DNA from: Candidatus Kaiserbacteria bacterium
Lineage (GTDB): Bacteria > Patescibacteriota > Minisyncoccia > Phycocordibacterales > UBA918
Length of the DNA stretch: 7,580 nt
NCBI GenBank assembly: GCA_007117575.1
Contig: SKGH01000049.1
Span: 1-7,580 of the forward strand
Direction of reading: 5' to 3'
How positions within the stretch are numbered: position 1 is the stretch's first letter; every line of letters starts with the position of its first letter. Under the pieces are notes generated by a model. That model searched no databases, had not been told where the DNA came from, and was given only the letters and a program-made list of their open reading frames with translations. Shown one piece after another: positions 5,601 through 7,580 of the stretch. The translations under genes were made by a program, and so were the position numbers.

Positions 5601-5930
5601 GACGAGATAAAAAAAAGACCTTCCATAAGCAGTATAAAGAAAGACGGTCGCAATGGAATACCGGTCATAACCGCCGGCTTAATGGAATTGAACAAAGAAC
5701 TACTAACAAAAAAAGGCGACAGAATGGCATTTTTGCGACTTGTGGACGGCTTTGACCAAATTGAGTTGGTAGCTTTTCCCGAAACTTATACCAAGTATAG
5801 AGAATTATGTGCGACAGGGGTGTGTGTGGCAATCAAAGGCAGACTGAACATCAGAAACGATGAGCCGACCATAGTGATTGAAAAAATAAAATCATTAGCT
5901 AAAGTAGCACCAACAGACACAACGTCATAA
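2694..5930 (+). CDS. dnaE: DNA polymerase III alpha subunit (replicative polymerase)
   Basis: Protein of 1078 aa, somewhat shorter than E. coli DnaE (1160). It is the catalytic subunit that extends both strands at the replication fork. Domains in order: PHP (about 11-280) starting HLHVHSHYSLL; polymerase core with metal-binding D402 and D404 in PDIDMDF and D561 in LLKFDFLGIKNL, plus MVALYRPGPM (636-645), YQDDVLMI and GFNKAHAASYG; helix-hairpin-helix region (about 830-895); OB fold (about 985-1070). QDTLF at 921-925 fits the internal sliding-clamp-binding motif. The polymerase should be active. The PHP site looks dead: by alignment from memory with proofreading PHP domains, usual ligands are replaced by N24, A49, D74, R95, S145 and Y215, leaving H15, H17 and D213. 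The C terminus ends soon after the OB fold, with little room for a tau-binding domain. Start: ATG 2694 lies 9 nt past the -10; ATG 2715, behind an AGGA 10 nt upstream, is an alternative (1071 aa). Confidence 0.97.
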   Translation: MTKENEVMEDFVHLHVHSHYSLLNALPKPIELAQVASEDGQKALALTDAGALYGAIDFYKACTKTGIKPIIGLDAYLAPRTRFDKETNLDRPRARLVLLAKNNIGYENLIKLVTKSNLEGFYYHPRVDRDLLKTHSEGLICLIPSFAGETSQHLKVNDMERASIDLDWYQSTYGQDCYLELTHHPELVDHKKLQDKIRQLSKDSGVPTVASHDVYYLKPEDSLAREVMIKIQNGGVVDTQAERIEDFSFIDRSTACRYFKDDPQAIKRTLEIANQCNVEIPIGTVWYFPDYKIESGLEPDEELKQLAYKGIKWRGHSLDDDIVKSRIDYELSVIKKKGYAKYFLVVGDLLRESRKRGILTTIRGSVAGSYTTFVLGITNVDPLAYKLPFERFLNPERPSAPDIDMDFADNRRDEIIDYTKEKYGADKVAQIGTFGTMMARAAVRDVARALGHPYSTGDRIAKLIPMGSQGFPMTIDKALEIEPELKKLYTQDSESKEVIDLAKNIEGRVRHLGVHAAGVVIAPEPLNRFVPVQVDPKTGKYITQYEMHSVGEDGVGLLKFDFLGIKNLSILADAVKRVKENHNVSIDIENIPLDDDKTFTMLAKGETMGLFQLNGTGMTAFLKQLRPSTIHDINAMVALYRPGPMESIPQYIARKHDPHLISYLDPRLEKILDRSYGVITYQDDVLMISRELAGYSWLEADMLRKAMGKKIPEVMEAEKQKLLNGFMKHGKLTPQKAEKLWKLIEPFAAYGFNKAHAASYGRVAYQTAYLKANFPYEYMASVLTADSGDTDKIAEIIHECGRMGIEVLPPDINESFAPFSVVPADTESTKTKIRFGLMTIKNFGAGITNSIITEREKNGHFKSLSDFLTRVHDKNLNKKSLEALIQTGALDRFAERGQMYQQIERLLMFNKEQTAGKEANQDTLFGSLNSEISDLTLEATEPIDKETKLLWEKELLGVYVSGHPLDQYEDEIKKRPSISSIKKDGRNGIPVITAGLMELNKELLTKKGDRMAFLRLVDGFDQIELVAFPETYTKYRELCATGVCVAIKGRLNIRNDEPTIVIEKIKSLAKVAPTDTTS

Positions 5931-5966
5931 AAGCAAAAACACCTCATAAAAAAGGTGTTCTTGCTT
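5931..5966. terminator. Stem-loop between convergent dnaE and the surface-protein gene
   Basis: Arms 5931-5944 and 5953-5966 pair over 14 positions with one A/C mismatch around an 8-nt loop (CATAAAAA), starting directly after the dnaE stop. The T-run is poor on the plus strand (only scattered T) and short on the minus strand (TTTT at the stem base). Its place between converging genes argues for a two-way terminator, but of modest strength. The rest of the gap (5967-6096) is AT-rich and holds a second small inverted repeat and no gene. Confidence 0.55.
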
Positions 5967-6042
5967 GCATTACCACTAGTTAGTTTATTTATCCTTATTA
6001 TAACTTACTAAACCGGTTTTGATTTATTTTAATTAACATGTA

Positions 6043-6063
6043 ATTCGAAAAATGGATTCGAAT
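6043..6063. repeat. Small perfect inverted repeat downstream of the surface-protein gene
   Basis: ATTCGAA (6043-6049) and TTCGAAT (6057-6063) flank a 7-nt loop, 34 bp beyond the stop of the minus-strand gene. There is no T-run after it on either strand, so a terminator role is weak. It may help end or protect the 3' end of that mRNA. Confidence 0.3.
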
Positions 6064-6096
6064 GTCTACCCGCCCTTCTAAAAACAGTAAACGAGT

Positions 6097-7580
6097 TTAA
6101 TCTTGTGAGGTAACTATCTTCACCGCTTTCATTATTGCCATTTTTACAGCAGAAGATTCATCTTGATATACGCCATCCAAGGCTCCGGTTAAAGCCTCTA
6201 TAACCGATTTTATCTGTTCGTCAGACAACTCTTTTGAATGCTCCACCAACAGATCAGAAACTTGAACATTTTCACCTTTACGTAGACGGTACAAAGCATC
6301 CAGATCGGCTGAAGCATCGGCCAACGCCACTATTGGTCTACTGGCTATCATTTTGTATGAAGCTACAATGTTTCCACTAACTATCGCCTCAGCCAAAGAG
6401 CCTGTTCCCAGAGGTACGGAAACTGCCTCAAAATGTGTGCGAGAACTATCTGTTGCACCTTCAATGTCTACTTTATTTTCGTCTAAAATAGCTATCAATT
6501 CACGCATTCTAGGCAAGTTTAAGACCACCCAACCATCTTCAGTGGGGTATGTTTCTCTAGCGGTAGCCACCACCTGCCTCATAAACAAATGAGTATCCTT
6601 GCCTTCACTATGGCCGACCAACAAGCGCATAGCATCTCCTGACAAGAGAACCTTGTGTGCGTGAGCATAGTTTTCCAATTTGGTCACCTCAGAAGAGTCT
6701 GTAGCTGTGGCAAAAGCGTAAGAGTTTGCGTAACCCATTACCGGTAAATTATTAGGAATATTGTTTCCTGTACTAACGTCACCCACCTCGGCGATTTGTG
6801 CATTATCGACAGAATTGGCGACGGCTACATCAGAAGATGCATACATATTACCAAAGTGAGGGTCGTCATCTATTTTATTTTCGTAAACTATCCTATTATC
6901 AGAATTGTTCTCTGGTTGCGGTTGAATAAACTGATCAACACTCGCCCCCACATGTTGCAACTTTTGTTTTTTTCTGTTGGTAAAAACGTAAGCTATAAAC
7001 AAAGACCATAGGGTTAGTAAGATATAGAATAAAGTGGTGAGTACAGGTCCCGCCTCAAATCCTGTATAAGGAACCTGTGACAAAGCTATACCGGACACTA
7101 AAGGCTGTTGGTCACGCACCTCACTTACAATCACTTCCGGATCACCCACTTCAACCTTGACACTACACTGACGATCATTACTACCTCTACGTACCATTAA
7201 TATATACTCGGTAGTACGGTTTGGGCGCACGGTCTCACTATCATTCAATCTCTCACTATTTCTAGCTATTAACTCATTGCCTCTATCGTCTTTCAGAATG
7301 ATGTCCTGTGCATTTCTAGTTTCCCAAGTCAATTCGACTGTATCTCCGGCCTGAATTCTGGTTTTGTCTGCGTAAATCTCACACCTAGGTACCACTGTAC
7401 CACCACCTGATCTGCTGGGAGTACTTGGCGTGGTGGTTATCTCTGCCACTGTAACACTTCGCTCACAAACCACCTCTCCTCCATCGCCGGAAGCGGTTAA
7501 GGTAAAAGTGCGAGTGCTTGGTACCTGCACTTCACGAGTACCGTTGAGAGCCACGCTACCTATACCTTGGTTGATACTGA
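6097..7580 (-). CDS. Membrane-anchored surface protein with Ig-like repeats and a cytoplasmic domain (5' partial)
   Basis: The frame runs off the right edge, so the N terminus is missing; the GTG at 7554 is not a credible start because Ig-like sequence (NQGIGSVALNGT) continues upstream. Counting from the edge, 493 residues are visible. Residues 1-46 are the end of one Ig-like repeat (TRTFTLTASGDGG, C38). A Ser/Thr/Pro/Gly linker follows (about 47-63). A second Ig-like repeat spans about 66-144 (AGDTVELTWETRNAQDI, RTTEYILMVRR, C66 and C138 possibly paired). VPYTG at 169-173 resembles a sortase LPxTG signal. One hydrophobic segment (179-199) is followed by RKKQK, so the repeats should face outside. 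The C-terminal part (about 207-493), cytoplasmic by this topology, is a mostly disordered-looking stretch and then a helical domain with GWVVLNLPRMREL (341-353) and ASRPIVALADASADLDALYR. I do not recognise that domain. A role in attachment or surface architecture is inference. Confidence 0.88.
   Translation of the reverse strand, partial: SINQGIGSVALNGTREVQVPSTRTFTLTASGDGGEVVCERSVTVAEITTTPSTPSRSGGGTVVPRCEIYADKTRIQAGDTVELTWETRNAQDIILKDDRGNELIARNSERLNDSETVRPNRTTEYILMVRRGSNDRQCSVKVEVGDPEVIVSEVRDQQPLVSGIALSQVPYTGFEAGPVLTTLFYILLTLWSLFIAYVFTNRKKQKLQHVGASVDQFIQPQPENNSDNRIVYENKIDDDPHFGNMYASSDVAVANSVDNAQIAEVGDVSTGNNIPNNLPVMGYANSYAFATATDSSEVTKLENYAHAHKVLLSGDAMRLLVGHSEGKDTHLFMRQVVATARETYPTEDGWVVLNLPRMRELIAILDENKVDIEGATDSSRTHFEAVSVPLGTGSLAEAIVSGNIVASYKMIASRPIVALADASADLDALYRLRKGENVQVSDLLVEHSKELSDEQIKSVIEALTGALDGVYQDESSAVKMAIMKAVKIVTSQD

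Noticed and set aside
6011..6018. Palindrome AACCGGTT in the dnaE/surface-protein gap
   Set aside because: An isolated 8-bp palindrome with no partner element.
6353..7011. Two plus-strand frames opposite the surface-protein gene
   Set aside because: Shadows of a long minus-strand gene with coherent domains.
1..7580. CRISPR array, transposase, restriction-modification or toxin-antitoxin genes, or TGA recoding
   Set aside because: No spaced direct repeats or relevant protein motifs were seen, and genes end normally at TAA or TAG without internal TGA codons.

Overview
The window looks like a piece of a Patescibacteria (CPR) chromosome, most likely Parcubacteria/Paceibacteria. The evidence is a NusB protein with a fused Nudix-like domain, a bL32 of the MRHTRSHTKNRRSHHAL type, compact housekeeping genes with little intergenic DNA, and a cell-surface protein with Ig-like repeats and a PYTGFEAGP motif before its membrane segment. 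The taxonomic call is inference from protein features, not a database result. All genes read correctly with the standard bacterial code, so TGA is a stop and this is not a code-25 lineage.

Layout from left to right. Positions 1-150 hold no clear gene but contain a long imperfect palindrome (about 17-128) just beyond the end of nusB. The minus strand then carries nusB-Nudix (151-1050), rpmF/bL32 (1135-1443) and a small cysteine-rich protein of unknown function (1527-1802). The cysteine-rich gene has its own promoter, 5' hairpin and strong Shine-Dalgarno, and ends at a clean intrinsic terminator. The rpmF promoter lies directly after that terminator. A 27-codon ORF of doubtful status (1951-2034) sits 2 nt after rnhB (2037-2639). 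Divergent from rnhB across 54 bp is dnaE (2694-5930, plus strand), the replicative DNA polymerase III alpha subunit. A stem-loop at 5931-5966 separates dnaE from the convergent, 5'-truncated gene for a membrane-anchored Ig-like surface protein (6097 to the right edge).

The genes are core information processing (replication, RNA/DNA hybrid repair, rRNA transcription, ribosome assembly) plus one envelope protein. They do not form one operon: I see separate promoter candidates for nusB, rpmF, the cysteine-rich gene, rnhB and dnaE. Four of the five are extended -10 elements (TGN + hexamer). Those of rpmF and dnaE lie exactly 9 nt from the ATG and that of rnhB 11 nt away, implying leaderless or nearly leaderless mRNAs. 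Only the cysteine-rich gene has a strong Shine-Dalgarno.

I found no mobile element with a transposase, CRISPR array, tRNA, rRNA or complete novel multi-gene system. The best leads are the loss of most metal ligands in the DnaE PHP domain, the degenerate Nudix box fused to NusB, the long palindrome at the left edge, and the orphan cysteine-rich protein.
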